From positions 1 to 49,319 of the forward strand of contig JAPPHZ010000020.1 of NCBI GenBank assembly GCA_028820935.1: a stretch of 49,319 bases of DNA. The letters run 5' to 3'. Shown in pieces: positions 8,614 to 17,649 of the stretch. The notes beneath the pieces were generated by a model. It saw nothing but the letters and a program-made list of their open reading frames with translations. It had not been told where the DNA came from and searched no databases. Within the stretch, counting starts at the first letter, position 1. Each line of letters begins with the position of its first letter. The position numbers and the translations under genes are program-made. Origin of the DNA: a bacterium. Its GTDB lineage: Bacteria; Actinomycetota; Acidimicrobiia; Spongiisociales; Spongiisociaceae.

Positions 8614-8756
8614 AGTATCAAGCCGATCACGCACGTTCACTGCGGCCTCCCGCGGTCGGGCCAGCCAGCTCGGGGAGGTTCGGAGGGCGCCCGGGCAGCC
8701 TGCGCGGCGCCTCCGAGAAGGGTGGGCGGAGGAAGAACCGAACAGAGGAGGCATTG

Positions 8757-9488
8757 TTGTCTGCCGTCACCATGAAGCAGCTGCTCGAGGCCGGGGTCCA
8801 TTTCGGCCACCAGACCCGGCGCTGGAACCCCAAGATGGCCCCGTACATCTTCGGAGAGCGCAACGGGATCCACATCATCGACCTGCGCCGGACGCTCGAG
8901 GAGGTCCAGAGGGCCCACGCCTTCGTCCGGGATCTGGTAGCCGAGGGCGGCGCCGTCCTGTTCGTGGGCACCAAGAAGCAGGCCCGGTCCGCCATCGAGG
9001 AAGCCGCCCAGCGGGTCGATATGCCGTACGTGAGCTTTCGGTGGCTGGGCGGCATGCTCACCAACTTCAAGACCATCAACCAGCGCATCTTCTACATGAA
9101 GGAGCTGGCAGCCATGGAGACGTCGGGCGATATGGAGCAGCTACCGAAGAAAGAACGCCTCCGCCTTCGCCGCGAGTACGCCCATCTCGAGCGGACCCTG
9201 GGCGGGGTGGCGGATATGGGCGGAACACCGTCGGCCGTCTTCGTGGTCGACCTGAACACCGAACACATCGCGGTGCGGGAAGCGGTGAGGTTGAAAATAC
9301 CCGTCATCGCGCTGGTCGACTCCAACTGCAACCCCGACGATATCGACTTCGTCATCCCCGGCAACGACGACGCCATCCGGTCGGCCTCTCTCATCGCCTC
9401 TGCGATCGCTGACGCCTGCGTGGCCGGGAAGGAGCAGGCTCTCGCCGCCGCCGAGGGTAAGTCCGAGGAGGAGGGCGCCGACAGCTAG
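8757..9488 (+). CDS. rpsB: 30S ribosomal protein S2
   Basis: Ribosomal protein S2 of the small subunit, 243 aa. Family signatures are clear: [20 protein letters not shown] near the start, [20 protein letters not shown], and the second signature [21 protein letters not shown] chose TTG 8757 because GAGGAG (8745-8750) lies six bases upstream; TTG 8754 would be too close and ATG 8772 further away. The C-terminal tail is short and acidic. tsf follows 74 bp downstream, the usual rpsB-tsf pair. Confidence 0.97.
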   Translation: MSAVTMKQLLEAGVHFGHQTRRWNPKMAPYIFGERNGIHIIDLRRTLEEVQRAHAFVRDLVAEGGAVLFVGTKKQARSAIEEAAQRVDMPYVSFRWLGGMLTNFKTINQRIFYMKELAAMETSGDMEQLPKKERLRLRREYAHLERTLGGVADMGGTPSAVFVVDLNTEHIAVREAVRLKIPVIALVDSNCNPDDIDFVIPGNDDAIRSASLIASAIADACVAGKEQALAAAEGKSEEEGADS

Positions 9489-9562
9489 CGCCGTCACTGC
9501 GGACCGAACAGACACCAAGCCACCAACCACCAACAGGAACCTGAATCGAAGGACGAATAAAG

Positions 9563-10183
9563 ATGCCACAGTTCACAGCCAAGGACGTACAGGCTCTGCG
9601 CAAGGCCACCGGGGTCGGCATGATGGACGCCAAGAAGGCCCTGGTGGAGTGCGACGGGGACATGGACAGGGCCAAGGACCTACTCCGGGAGAAAGGTCTG
9701 GCCGACGCCAAGAAGCGGGCCGGAAGGGACGCCAACGAGGGCACCGTCGGCTTCTACGTGCACCAGCCCTCCGGTTACCCCACCGTCGGGGTGATCGTGG
9801 AGCTGGCGTCGGAGACCGACTTCGTCGCCAAGAGCGACCGGTTCCAGAAGATGGCCCATGACGTGGCCATGCATATCGCCGCCGCCCAGCCCAAGTGGGT
9901 GCGGACCGAGGACGTACCCGGAGAGTTGGTCGACAGGGAGAAGGAGCTGATCGCCAGGGAGGCGTTGGCATCGGGCAAGCCGGAGCGGATCGTGGAGCGA
10001 ATCGTGGAGGGGCGGATCAATTCCTTCTACAAGGACAACGTGCTCTACGAGCAGGAGTACATCAGGACCGATCAGTACGAAGGCAAGGTCGGGGACATGG
10101 TGACCGAACTGGCCGCCTCCATGGGTGAGAACATCGGCGTCCGGCGGTTCGCCCGCCTGGCAGTGGGTGAGCAGGACACCTAG
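9563..10183 (+). CDS. tsf: Elongation factor Ts
   Basis: The guanine nucleotide exchange factor for EF-Tu, 206 aa. The N-terminal UBA-like signature is ALRKATGVGMMDAKKALVE, and the core contact region is VGVIVELASETDFVAKSDRF. It is much shorter than E. coli EF-Ts (283 aa), matching the compact single-core form known in Thermus and other lineages. It is followed convergently by a phosphotriesterase-like gene 18 bp away. This separates tsf from pyrH and frr, which in most bacteria come directly after it. Confidence 0.97.
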   Translation: MPQFTAKDVQALRKATGVGMMDAKKALVECDGDMDRAKDLLREKGLADAKKRAGRDANEGTVGFYVHQPSGYPTVGVIVELASETDFVAKSDRFQKMAHDVAMHIAAAQPKWVRTEDVPGELVDREKELIAREALASGKPERIVERIVEGRINSFYKDNVLYEQEYIRTDQYEGKVGDMVTELAASMGENIGVRRFARLAVGEQDT

Positions 10184-10201
10184 GATTTAGCCCGGTGCGG
10201 C

Positions 10202-11224
10202 TCAGCCGGTGAGTACCCGCCTGGTGTTCTCGATCATGAACCGGTCCAGGAGCGCGGTGTCCAGGCCCAACGCTTCCATCATCCCGGGAACCACCGAGCG
10301 CAGGTAGCCGTAGCCGAATCCCCCGTAGGCGGTCAGCTGCAGTCGGGTGCAAACGTCGTGGCTTACCAGCAGTTGCCCGGCGTAGCCCTCGTCCGCCAGC
10401 CGGCTGAGAGCGGCCAGCCTTTGCGGGTCGGTCGGGAAGTGCAGGTACCACCCGTGCGGCCACCACGTGCTCCCGAAGAAGTCGAACTCCACGTTGACGC
10501 CGCGCGCCAGGACTCGCCGGTGCCAGGTCAGATCCCGGATGTCGAAGTCCATGTGGCAGAAAACCACCCGTTCCCAGTCGGGCTCGGTCCGGCCGAGCAC
10601 TTCGAGAGCCTGCTCGGCGATCGGGACCTCCGTGAGGTGCACGAACAGCGGCGCGCCGGTAGTCCGATGGGCGATGACGGCCGCTTCCAGTGTCTTGAGT
10701 TCGCCGGGATGGACCGGAGAGAACAGGCCGATCTCGCCGATCACACCGGCCCGGACTCCGGTCTGGCCGATGCCCTCCGTCAGATCGCGGATCATCGGCT
10801 CGGCGATCTCCTCCGGCGGCGATCCGTCGATCAGGCGGCGCGTTGCGGGCCGCTGCTGGAGGCGCACGTAATGGCCGGTGCCGCAGACGATATTGATCCC
10901 GGCCGCTTCGGAGATCCGGGCCAACCCGGCCGGGTCCCTACCGAGCTCTGGCGGAGTCAGGTCCACGATGGTGTCCACTCCCGCCTGTCGGGCCTTCGCC
11001 AGTTCGCCCACCGGATCGGAGGACTCGTCAAGGGTGATCACGTTGACATTGCGCATCATGTCGTTACGCAGCACTCCGAGCTGGTCCATCGTGATCGGGC
11101 GGGTCGCCTCCGGGCCCGTAGCGGGGAATGCGTAGGCCATGGAGAGGAGCACGTGCTCGTGGGGGAGCGTGACACCCAGTTCCGAGCCCTTGATCGGACC
11201 CCTGACAGTCATCACCTGCGTCAT
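10202..11224 (-). CDS. Phosphotriesterase-family hydrolase (copy 1)
   Basis: A binuclear-metal TIM-barrel hydrolase of the phosphotriesterase/PHP family, 340 aa. Ligands visible: His22 and His24 in TLPHEH, a Glu in GVIGEIG at the place where true phosphotriesterases have a carboxylated Lys, His in PLFVHLTE, His in VVFCHMDF and Asp in LLVSHDVC. Members hydrolyse lactones, esters or phosphoesters; the Glu form is like E. coli PHP. I moved the start to ATG 11224 (GGGAG just upstream), which gives family length and leaves about 100 bp of divergent promoter space before the aminotransferase. A second member occurs at 45637-46578, also beside a class III aminotransferase. Confidence 0.88.
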   Translation of the reverse strand: MTQVMTVRGPIKGSELGVTLPHEHVLLSMAYAFPATGPEATRPITMDQLGVLRNDMMRNVNVITLDESSDPVGELAKARQAGVDTIVDLTPPELGRDPAGLARISEAAGINIVCGTGHYVRLQQRPATRRLIDGSPPEEIAEPMIRDLTEGIGQTGVRAGVIGEIGLFSPVHPGELKTLEAAVIAHRTTGAPLFVHLTEVPIAEQALEVLGRTEPDWERVVFCHMDFDIRDLTWHRRVLARGVNVEFDFFGSTWWPHGWYLHFPTDPQRLAALSRLADEGYAGQLLVSHDVCTRLQLTAYGGFGYGYLRSVVPGMMEALGLDTALLDRFMIENTRRVLTG

Positions 11225-11323
11225 TCGCTCCCAGTCTACGAGGCTTCCCGCACCGGCTAAGAGGGTGCGCGGATAGGCTGTCGCGAGACCTCGCAGCAAA
11301 GGCGAACATCCGGAAAGGCTGAT

Positions 11324-12589
11324 ATGACCAGTTTCTGGCACGGGTATGCCGATATGAGCCTCGTCCCCGGCAACGAGATCGTGATGAGCCGGGGAGAGGG
11401 GGTCTGGATCCGTGACACGAACGGCAACCGGTACCTGGACGCCACGGCCTCCCTCTGGTATTGCAACGTCGGGCACGGCCGCCGGGAGATCGCCGAGGCG
11501 GTGGCCCGCCAGGTCGCCGATCTGGCCGGCTATTCGACATTCGGTTTCACCACTACCCCGCCCACCAGGGAGTTAGCCGACCGGCTGGTAGCTATGGCAC
11601 CCATCGACGATGCTGTGGTGTTCATGACCACCGGCGGCAGCGACGCCATCGAGACCGCCGCCAAACTGATCCGCCGCTACTGGAACGCGGTGGGCCGGCC
11701 CGAGAAGCGGATCATCGTGGCCCGAGAGCTGAGCTACCACGGCATGAACGCCTGGGGTACCGAACTCGGTGGGCTTCCCTCCAACAACGAGGGCTACGGG
11801 GGGCCGTTGGTACCCCACGTGGTCCACGTTCCCACCCATGACACCTCGGCGGTCGCCGACCTGTTCGAGCGCGAGGGCGGGCGGATCGCAGCCTTCGTGG
11901 GTGAGCCGGTGATCGGGTCGGGAGGGGTCGTTCCGCCGGCTGACGGCTACTGGCCCGAAATCGAGCGGCTGTGCCGTGCTCACGACGTGCTGCTGGTGGC
12001 CGACGAGGTGATCACCGGATTCGGCCGGGTGGGCCGGGACTTCGGCGCCCAGCACTACGGGTTCACCCCTGATGTGATCGCGTTCGCCAAGGGTGTCACG
12101 TCCGGCTACGCGCCCCTGGGCGGCATTCTGGTTTCTCCCCGGATACGGGAGCCCTTCTGGAGCGGTCAAGCCATGTTCCGCCACGGATATACCTACTCGG
12201 GCCACGCCGCATCCTGCGCGGCCGCCCTGGCCAACCTCGACATCCTCGAGCGGGAGGGCCTGGTGGCGAGGGTCGCCAAACTGGAGCCGATCCTCGCTTC
12301 GGGTGTACGGCGCCTGGAGAGCCATCCCGTGGTCGACTCGACTCGTGCAGCCGGTCTGCTGGCCGCGGTGGTGCTCTCGGAAGACGCCTTGGAGGACGAT
12401 CCGGGTTTGCTAGACGCCGTGGTCCGCGCCGCTCTCGAGCGGGGGATAATCACGATCGGCCTGCGGGGGGCCTACGGCGTCCTCCAGATATCCCCACCGT
12501 TCGTTATAACCGAATCGGAAATCGACCACATGCTGGGCGGTCTGGCCGATGCCGTAGCCGGAGTCGCGACCGAGCGGGGGTTCGGCTAG
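11324..12589 (+). CDS. Class III aminotransferase (omega-transaminase-like)
   Basis: A PLP-dependent fold-type I class III aminotransferase, 421 aa. The PLP phosphate region is FMTTGGSDAIETAAKLIRRY, the ring-stacking site is ELSYHGMNAW, the cofactor Asp sits in LLVADEVITGFGRVG, and the Schiff-base Lys is in VIAFAKGVTSGYAPLG. The family includes beta-alanine-, taurine- and other omega-amine:pyruvate transaminases; the exact amine is unknown. Start ATG 11324 is preceded by GGAAAGG. It is divergent from the phosphotriesterase-like gene and probably shares its control region. It is oddly placed inside the translation-factor cluster between tsf and pyrH. Confidence 0.9.
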   Translation: MTSFWHGYADMSLVPGNEIVMSRGEGVWIRDTNGNRYLDATASLWYCNVGHGRREIAEAVARQVADLAGYSTFGFTTTPPTRELADRLVAMAPIDDAVVFMTTGGSDAIETAAKLIRRYWNAVGRPEKRIIVARELSYHGMNAWGTELGGLPSNNEGYGGPLVPHVVHVPTHDTSAVADLFEREGGRIAAFVGEPVIGSGGVVPPADGYWPEIERLCRAHDVLLVADEVITGFGRVGRDFGAQHYGFTPDVIAFAKGVTSGYAPLGGILVSPRIREPFWSGQAMFRHGYTYSGHAASCAAALANLDILEREGLVARVAKLEPILASGVRRLESHPVVDSTRAAGLLAAVVLSEDALEDDPGLLDAVVRAALERGIITIGLRGAYGVLQISPPFVITESEIDHMLGGLADAVAGVATERGFG

Positions 12590-12692
12590 TGGTCTGTTCC
12601 GGGCGGGGCTCCCCTGTGGCAAACTACAGCGTGTGAGAGTTGATGCCCGCAGCGCGAATCCCCCCGTTCCGGGTTTCCCGGGATCCCTCTAG

Positions 12693-13403
12693 ATGGCTTC
12701 GCCCCGCAGGGTCCTGCTGAAGCTGTCCGGGGAGGCCTTCGCCGATCCCGAGATCGGCTACGGGATATCTCCCGAGACGGTCCAGCGAGCGGCGGGAGAG
12801 ATCGCCGAGTCGCAGAAGGCCGGGCACCAGATCGGGATCGTGGTGGGCGGTGGCAACATCTTCCGGGGCGTATCCGCCGCGGCCACCGGTATGGACCCGG
12901 CCAACGCCGACTACATGGGCATGCTCGCCACAGTCATCAACGCCCTGGCCCTCCGCGACGCCATCGAGGCTCGGGGTGTGGAATGCCGGGTGCAGTCGGC
13001 GATCACGATGCAGCAGCTGGCCGAGCCCTACATTCGCTTGCGGGCCATCCGCCACCTGGAGAAGGGCCGCTCCGTGATCTTCGCGGCCGGCAGCGGGAAT
13101 CCGTTCTTCACCACCGACACGGCCGCGGCCCTCCGGGCTGTCGAGATCGGCGCCGAGGTGATGCTCAAGGCCAGCAAGGTGGAAGGGATCTACTCCGCCG
13201 ATCCCGAGCTTCATCAGGATGCCCGCCTACTGGACCGGATCGGCTACATGGACTTCATCAACGCCGAACTCAGGGTGATGGACACCACCGCCGTCACGAT
13301 GTGCATGGACCACCGGCTGCCGATCGTGGTGTTCCGCCTGGTCGATCCCGGTAACATCCGGCGGGCCGTGGAGGGCGAGTCGATCGGTACCCGGGTGTGT
13401 TGA
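12693..13403 (+). CDS. pyrH: Uridylate kinase
   Basis: Phosphorylates UMP to UDP in pyrimidine nucleotide synthesis; a hexameric amino-acid-kinase-fold enzyme of 236 aa. Motifs: [11 protein letters not shown] at the N-terminus, [13 protein letters not shown] for the phosphate loop, [36 protein letters not shown] for the UMP site, and [13 protein letters not shown]. The start is ATG 12693. frr follows after 26 bp with its own strong ribosome site, the usual pyrH-frr order. Confidence 0.97.
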   Translation: MASPRRVLLKLSGEAFADPEIGYGISPETVQRAAGEIAESQKAGHQIGIVVGGGNIFRGVSAAATGMDPANADYMGMLATVINALALRDAIEARGVECRVQSAITMQQLAEPYIRLRAIRHLEKGRSVIFAAGSGNPFFTTDTAAALRAVEIGAEVMLKASKVEGIYSADPELHQDARLLDRIGYMDFINAELRVMDTTAVTMCMDHRLPIVVFRLVDPGNIRRAVEGESIGTRVC

Positions 13404-13429
13404 GACACATCCGGAGAGGAGGTTGACGC

Positions 13430-13972
13430 ATGCTGGATGAACTGCTCGAGGATGCCGCAGAGCGAATGGCGTCGGCGGTGAAGCACACGCAGGGCGAGTT
13501 CGCGACGCTCCGCACCGACCGGGCCAGCGGGGCGGTTCTTTCCAGGGTCATGGTCGAGTACTACGGGGAGAGGGTGGCCCTCCTGGAGCTCGCCAGGACC
13601 GCCAGCCATGAGAACCTCCTGGTGGTGATCCCCCATGACTCGAATGACCTGGTGGCCATCGAACGGGCCATCCGCCTGTCGGGCCTCGATCTGAATCCGG
13701 CCAGTGACGGGAAGGTGATCCGCCTGGTGTTCCCGCCGCTCACCGAAGAACGGCGGCGCCAGCTCGTCAAGTTGGCCCGGAGCATGGCCGAGGAGGGCCG
13801 GGTAGCGATACGCCACATCCGGAGGTCGACCCGTAGCGACCTGGGCGAGATCGGCGAATCGGAGGACGAGATCTGGAGGGCCGAGAAGAAGCTCCAGCAG
13901 GAAACCGACCGCCATATCACCATGACCGACGAGCTGCTCGCCAACAAGGAGCGGGAGCTCCTCAAGATCTAG
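13430..13972 (+). CDS. frr: Ribosome recycling factor
   Basis: Releases ribosomes from mRNA after termination, together with EF-G. It is 180 aa, close to the usual 185. Family features: residues about 1-30 and 105-180 form the long three-helix domain; motifs FATLRTDRASGAVLSRV, VVIPHDSNDLVAIERAI, GLDLNPASDGKVIRLVFPPL and EERRRQLVKLARSMAEEGRV. The usual Arg-rich stretch ends VAIRHIRRSTRSDL. The start has a strong GGAGAGGAGG site. Its TAG stop opens heptamer array B. Confidence 0.97.
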   Translation: MLDELLEDAAERMASAVKHTQGEFATLRTDRASGAVLSRVMVEYYGERVALLELARTASHENLLVVIPHDSNDLVAIERAIRLSGLDLNPASDGKVIRLVFPPLTEERRRQLVKLARSMAEEGRVAIRHIRRSTRSDLGEIGESEDEIWRAEKKLQQETDRHITMTDELLANKERELLKI

Positions 13973-14040
13973 TTGTTAGTTTCTAGTTGTTAGTCGGTAG
14001 TTGGTAGTCATTCAACCAATAATCAGCAACTAGAACTACA
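13970..14040. repeat. Inverted heptamer repeat array B
   Basis: Beginning at the frr stop codon, six phased 7-mers can be read: TAGTTGT, TAGTTTC, TAGTTGT, TAGTCGG, TAGTTGG, TAGTCAT. After a short AT-rich gap comes the inverted arm, with CAGCAACTAGAACTAC (about 14024-14039). It has the same design as array A. The rest of the gap to cdsA (14041-14156) holds no feature I can name. Confidence 0.8.
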
Positions 14041-14156
14041 CTGAGAACTACAGGCTGCGCAGTTCGTCCTCGCGAGCGCTCTCGATCAGGAATAGCCACG
14101 GGATCGGCCCTCATAGGGGTATTCTGGGCCGACTTACCCCGAGGAAACGGTTACGC

Positions 14157-15266
14157 ATGGTTGGTGACGGCACCGATCCGCCCCCCGAGTTGGACCATGA
14201 AGAGGCTGGGGATCAGCCTGCCGACTCCGAGGGCTCTCCTCCGGAGTCCGAAGAGTTCACCGACCGCGACTACATCCGATCCACCACCCGCGAATACAAG
14301 GGCCTGGCCGAAGCGGTAGCCCGCGCGGGCGAGGAGGAGGTCGAGCAGTCGGCGGTGGCGGCCTCGATCCCGGGGGTCGGCACCAGCGTGGTCGGCTTCG
14401 AGGATGTGACCGGAGTCGAGGAGGAAGACCCGGAGCACATCGAGCAGATCGACCGGGCCCGCCGCTCCGAGTTGGCGCTCCGGATCGCCACCGGCCTGGC
14501 TGCGGTGGCTGTCTTCTTCGGGTCCCTGTATGCGGGACCGCTGTGGGTCACCCTGTTCGTCAGCCTCCTGATCCTGGTCGCCGTGGCGGAGTTCTACCAG
14601 GCGGTCCGCCGGGTCGGTTTCACGCCCCTGGCCTTCATCGGCCTACCAGGGGCCGCGGCGGTCATGTACGTGGCGTGGGACTCCGGGCCCGCCGCGGTGG
14701 GCGGGGTGCTGGCAGCCGTGATCCTGCTGTCGGGCCTGTTCTTCGTGTTGGCCGGACGGAACTATCCGCTGGCCAACATCGGGGTCACGGTCCTCGGCGT
14801 GGCCTGGGCGCCGGTCCTGGCCTCCTTCGCGGTCCCGATCTTCCGGTCTCCCCAAGCTTGGGGCTTGACGACTGCCCTGGTGGTGTTGACCGCTCTCAAC
14901 GACATTGCCGCCTTTTCCTACGGTCGCACGCTCGGAAAACGCCGCATGGCACCCAACCTCTCACCCAACAAGACCGTGGAAGGGTTCCTCGGCGCCACCG
15001 TCATCACCGTGCTGGCGGGGGTCGTGATCGGGAGGTTCGGGCTGCTGGAGCCGCTTACCCTGCATTCCGGCATCGCTCTGGCCGCGGGAATCAGCGTGTT
15101 CGGACCCATGGGCGACCTGGCAGAGTCGGCGGTGAAGCGGTCCATCGACATCAAGGACATGGGTAGCAGCCTGCCCGGCCATGGTGGGGTGCTGGATCGG
15201 CTGGACGCCTTCATGTTCGCGATTCCTACCGCCTATCTGGTGTATCTCTGGTTCGGATACCTGTGA
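14157..15266 (+). CDS. cdsA: Phosphatidate cytidylyltransferase
   Basis: Makes CDP-diacylglycerol from CTP and phosphatidate for phospholipid synthesis; an integral membrane enzyme of 369 aa. Residues about 1-105 are a long acidic, hydrophilic, probably cytoplasmic extension absent from E. coli CdsA but common in actinobacteria. From about 108 there are roughly eight hydrophobic helices. The family signature is complete near the C-terminus: SAVKRSIDIKDMG followed by LPGHGGVLDRLDAFMF. The stop overlaps the dxr GTG start (GTGA), so the two are translationally coupled. Confidence 0.95.
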   Translation: MVGDGTDPPPELDHEEAGDQPADSEGSPPESEEFTDRDYIRSTTREYKGLAEAVARAGEEEVEQSAVAASIPGVGTSVVGFEDVTGVEEEDPEHIEQIDRARRSELALRIATGLAAVAVFFGSLYAGPLWVTLFVSLLILVAVAEFYQAVRRVGFTPLAFIGLPGAAAVMYVAWDSGPAAVGGVLAAVILLSGLFFVLAGRNYPLANIGVTVLGVAWAPVLASFAVPIFRSPQAWGLTTALVVLTALNDIAAFSYGRTLGKRRMAPNLSPNKTVEGFLGATVITVLAGVVIGRFGLLEPLTLHSGIALAAGISVFGPMGDLAESAVKRSIDIKDMGSSLPGHGGVLDRLDAFMFAIPTAYLVYLWFGYL

Positions 15267-16396
15267 GACCCGTTGTCGTCCTGGGGGCGACGGGGTCGAT
15301 CGGTCGCCAGACACTCGAAGTAGCGGACCGCCTCGGTGTCCCGGTGGCAGGACTCGCCGCGCGACGGGCAGGGGACGACCTGGCGCGGTTGGCCGACCGT
15401 TACCCGCCGGCCACCGTGGTGGCGGTGGCGCCCGACCCGGACGGCCATGACCGCTTCCGCCGGCATTACGGCGACCGCTACGCCTCGGGCCCCGGCGCCC
15501 TGGTGGAGATGGCGCAGCATCCCGGTTCGGTAGTCGTCAACGGGGTGGTGGGGTCGGCGGGTCTCGAAGCGTCCATCGCCGGGCTGGAGGCGGGAAACCG
15601 TCTCGCCCTGGCCAACAAGGAGAGCCTGGTCGTGGGCGGTGAACTGGTGATGTCGGCCGCCCGCCACGGTGAGTTGATTCCGGTCGATTCGGAGCACTCA
15701 GCGCTGTTCCAGTGCATGGTGGGGGAGCGGATTCCCGAAGTCTCCCGCCTGGTGCTGACCGCTTCGGGCGGTCCCTTTCGAGGCAGGGACCGGGAGCGGT
15801 TGCGCCATGTGGGAGTCGAAGAGGCGCTGGCCCATCCCACCTGGAACATGGGACCCCGGATAACCATCGACTCGGCCACACTGGTGAACAAGGGCTTGGA
15901 GGTGATCGAGGCCCACTTCCTGTTCGGTCTGGCTTTCGAGAAGGTGGATGTGGTGGTACATCCACAGAGCATCGTCCACTCGCTGGTGGAGTTCGTGGAC
16001 GGATCGCTGAAGGCCCATCTGGGTGTCACCGACATGCGGATCCCGATCCAGTACGCACTCACGTATCCGCAACGCGCTCCGGGCAGCCTTCCCCGGTTCG
16101 ACCTGACGCGTTCCGACCTGACCTTCGAGGCTGTCGACCGCCACGCCTTTCCCGCGCTCGACCTCGCCTATGCCGCAGGAAGGGCGGGAGGAACCGTCCC
16201 GGCGGCCTTCAACGCCGCAGACGAGGTGGCTGTGGCCGCCTTCCTGGAGCGGCGTATCGGGTTCCTCGATATTCCCGCCGTGATCGCCGAGGTACTCGAG
16301 GGTCATGAGGTAATGGAGGCGACCTCGGTCGAGGTGGTGGTCGAAGCCGATCGGGCTGCCCGGACAGCCGCTCGCGCCGCAGTGGAGCGCCGGTAG
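15263..16396 (+). CDS. dxr: 1-deoxy-D-xylulose 5-phosphate reductoisomerase
   Basis: Second enzyme of the MEP isoprenoid pathway, converting DXP to MEP with NADPH; 377 aa. The NADPH-binding start VVVLGATGSIGRQTLEVA, LANKESLVVGGELV, the metal and substrate region VDSEHSALFQCM, and LTASGGPFRGRDRERL followed by HPTWNMGPRITIDSATLVNK are all present. It starts at GTG 15263, overlapping the cdsA stop. ispG of the same pathway lies one gene further on, so this cluster serves isoprenoid supply. Confidence 0.97.
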   Translation: MRPVVVLGATGSIGRQTLEVADRLGVPVAGLAARRAGDDLARLADRYPPATVVAVAPDPDGHDRFRRHYGDRYASGPGALVEMAQHPGSVVVNGVVGSAGLEASIAGLEAGNRLALANKESLVVGGELVMSAARHGELIPVDSEHSALFQCMVGERIPEVSRLVLTASGGPFRGRDRERLRHVGVEEALAHPTWNMGPRITIDSATLVNKGLEVIEAHFLFGLAFEKVDVVVHPQSIVHSLVEFVDGSLKAHLGVTDMRIPIQYALTYPQRAPGSLPRFDLTRSDLTFEAVDRHAFPALDLAYAAGRAGGTVPAAFNAADEVAVAAFLERRIGFLDIPAVIAEVLEGHEVMEATSVEVVVEADRAARTAARAAVERR

Positions 16397-16406
16397 AGGA
16401 GAGGTC

Positions 16407-17516
16407 TTGGTCGGCGGAATAATGATGGTGGTGGCCATCTCGGCGTTCATCGTCGTGCACGAGGCCGGCCATTACTGGGCAGCCCGCGCCACCGGGATGA
16501 AGGCCACCGAGTTCTTCCTCGGCTTCGGGCCTCGGCTGTGGTCCTTCCGCCGCGGCGAGACCGAATTCGGCGTGAAGGCGCTCCTGTTCGGCGGCTATGT
16601 GAGGATCGCCGGCATGAGTATCGGCGAGAGGGTCGACCCGGTCGACGCGGGCCGCGCCTACCGGGAGCAGCCCTTCTGGAAGAAGTCGGTGGTGGTCCTC
16701 TCCGGGGTGACGCTCAACCTCGTGACCGCCTACCTGCTGCTGTTCGGTCTGTTCTGGTACTCCGGCGCCGCCGAGTTGACCACCGCCGTGGAAAGGGTCA
16801 GCCCCGAGATATCCCCTGGCGTGCCCAGTCCGGCAGCCGTGGCCGGCGTGCTGGACGGAGACGTCATGACCGCTATCGACGGCGTAGCCCTGGACGGTTG
16901 GGAACAGGCCGTGCAGCTGATCATGAGCCGCCCCGGCGAGACCGTGACGTTGGATATCGTCCGCGACGGCCGTTCTCGCTCCCTTACGGCCACCCTCGGC
17001 TCGTACCATCCCCAGACCGGTGAGGCGGTCGGCTTCCTAGGCGTCTCACCCGTGGCGCGGCGGGTCTCGATCGGGCCCATCACGGCCGCCGGACGGGCGG
17101 CCGTGGCGGAGTGGGCGATCGTCTCCGGCGCACTGGACGCCATCGCACGCATCGTTCGACCCGGATCGCTGCTCGAGCTGGGCGGGGTGCTGGCCGGGCA
17201 GAGCGACGTTCCCGAAGAGATCCGGCCGGTCAGTCCCATCGGTCTGGTCAGGATCGGAAGCCAGGCGTCGGAGGTGGGCATCGGCAACATCGTCTTCATC
17301 CTGGCGGTGGTGAACGTCACCCTGGCCCTGTTCAACAGCGTGCCCCTGTACCCGTTGGACGGCGGGCATTTCGCGGTGGCGCTCTACGAGAAGGTCACGG
17401 GCCGGCGGGTGGATCACCGCAACCTGGTCCCCATCGCCGCCTTGGTGGTCCTGTTCATGCTGTTCCTAGGCCTGGTGGCGATCGTCCTCGACATCGTGAA
17501 CCCGCTGACTTTGTAG
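16407..17516 (+). CDS. rseP: Site-2 membrane metalloprotease (M50, RseP/Rip1-like)
   Basis: Intramembrane zinc protease that cleaves anti-sigma factors or signal-peptide remnants; 369 aa. The zinc motif HEAGH is in the first membrane helix (IVVHEAGHYWAARATG), a central PDZ domain covers residues about 115-205 (AVAGVLDGDVMTAIDGVALD), and the third ligand motif is NSVPLYPLDGGHFAV. Four membrane segments are visible. The TTG start at 16407 is chosen because GAGGAGAG lies just upstream; ATG 16422 or 16425 are alternatives. Dxr-RseP-IspG order is common in actinobacteria. Its TAG stop is the first unit of heptamer array C. Confidence 0.94.
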   Translation: MVGGIMMVVAISAFIVVHEAGHYWAARATGMKATEFFLGFGPRLWSFRRGETEFGVKALLFGGYVRIAGMSIGERVDPVDAGRAYREQPFWKKSVVVLSGVTLNLVTAYLLLFGLFWYSGAAELTTAVERVSPEISPGVPSPAAVAGVLDGDVMTAIDGVALDGWEQAVQLIMSRPGETVTLDIVRDGRSRSLTATLGSYHPQTGEAVGFLGVSPVARRVSIGPITAAGRAAVAEWAIVSGALDAIARIVRPGSLLELGGVLAGQSDVPEEIRPVSPIGLVRIGSQASEVGIGNIVFILAVVNVTLALFNSVPLYPLDGGHFAVALYEKVTGRRVDHRNLVPIAALVVLFMLFLGLVAIVLDIVNPLTL

Positions 17517-17633
17517 TTGCTGGTTGCCAGTTCCTAGTTTCTAGTTGTTGGTGCTGTGTTATATTCTATTATCCTATCAGTCGACTACCGACCAGCAACT
17601 ACCGGCTACCAACTACCGGCTACCAACTACCTA
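17514..17633. repeat. Inverted heptamer repeat array C
   Basis: From the rseP stop codon the phased 7-mers are TAGTTGC, TGGTTGC, CAGTTCC, TAGTTTC, TAGTTGT. After an AT-rich stretch (about 17550-17580) the inverted arm runs from about 17583 as alternating CAACTAC and CGGCTAC units, effectively a 14-bp repeat. It ends about 17 bases before the ispG start, so it occupies the whole intergenic region and could influence ispG expression. Confidence 0.85.
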
Positions 17634-17649
17634 GTAACATGGCAGTCTG

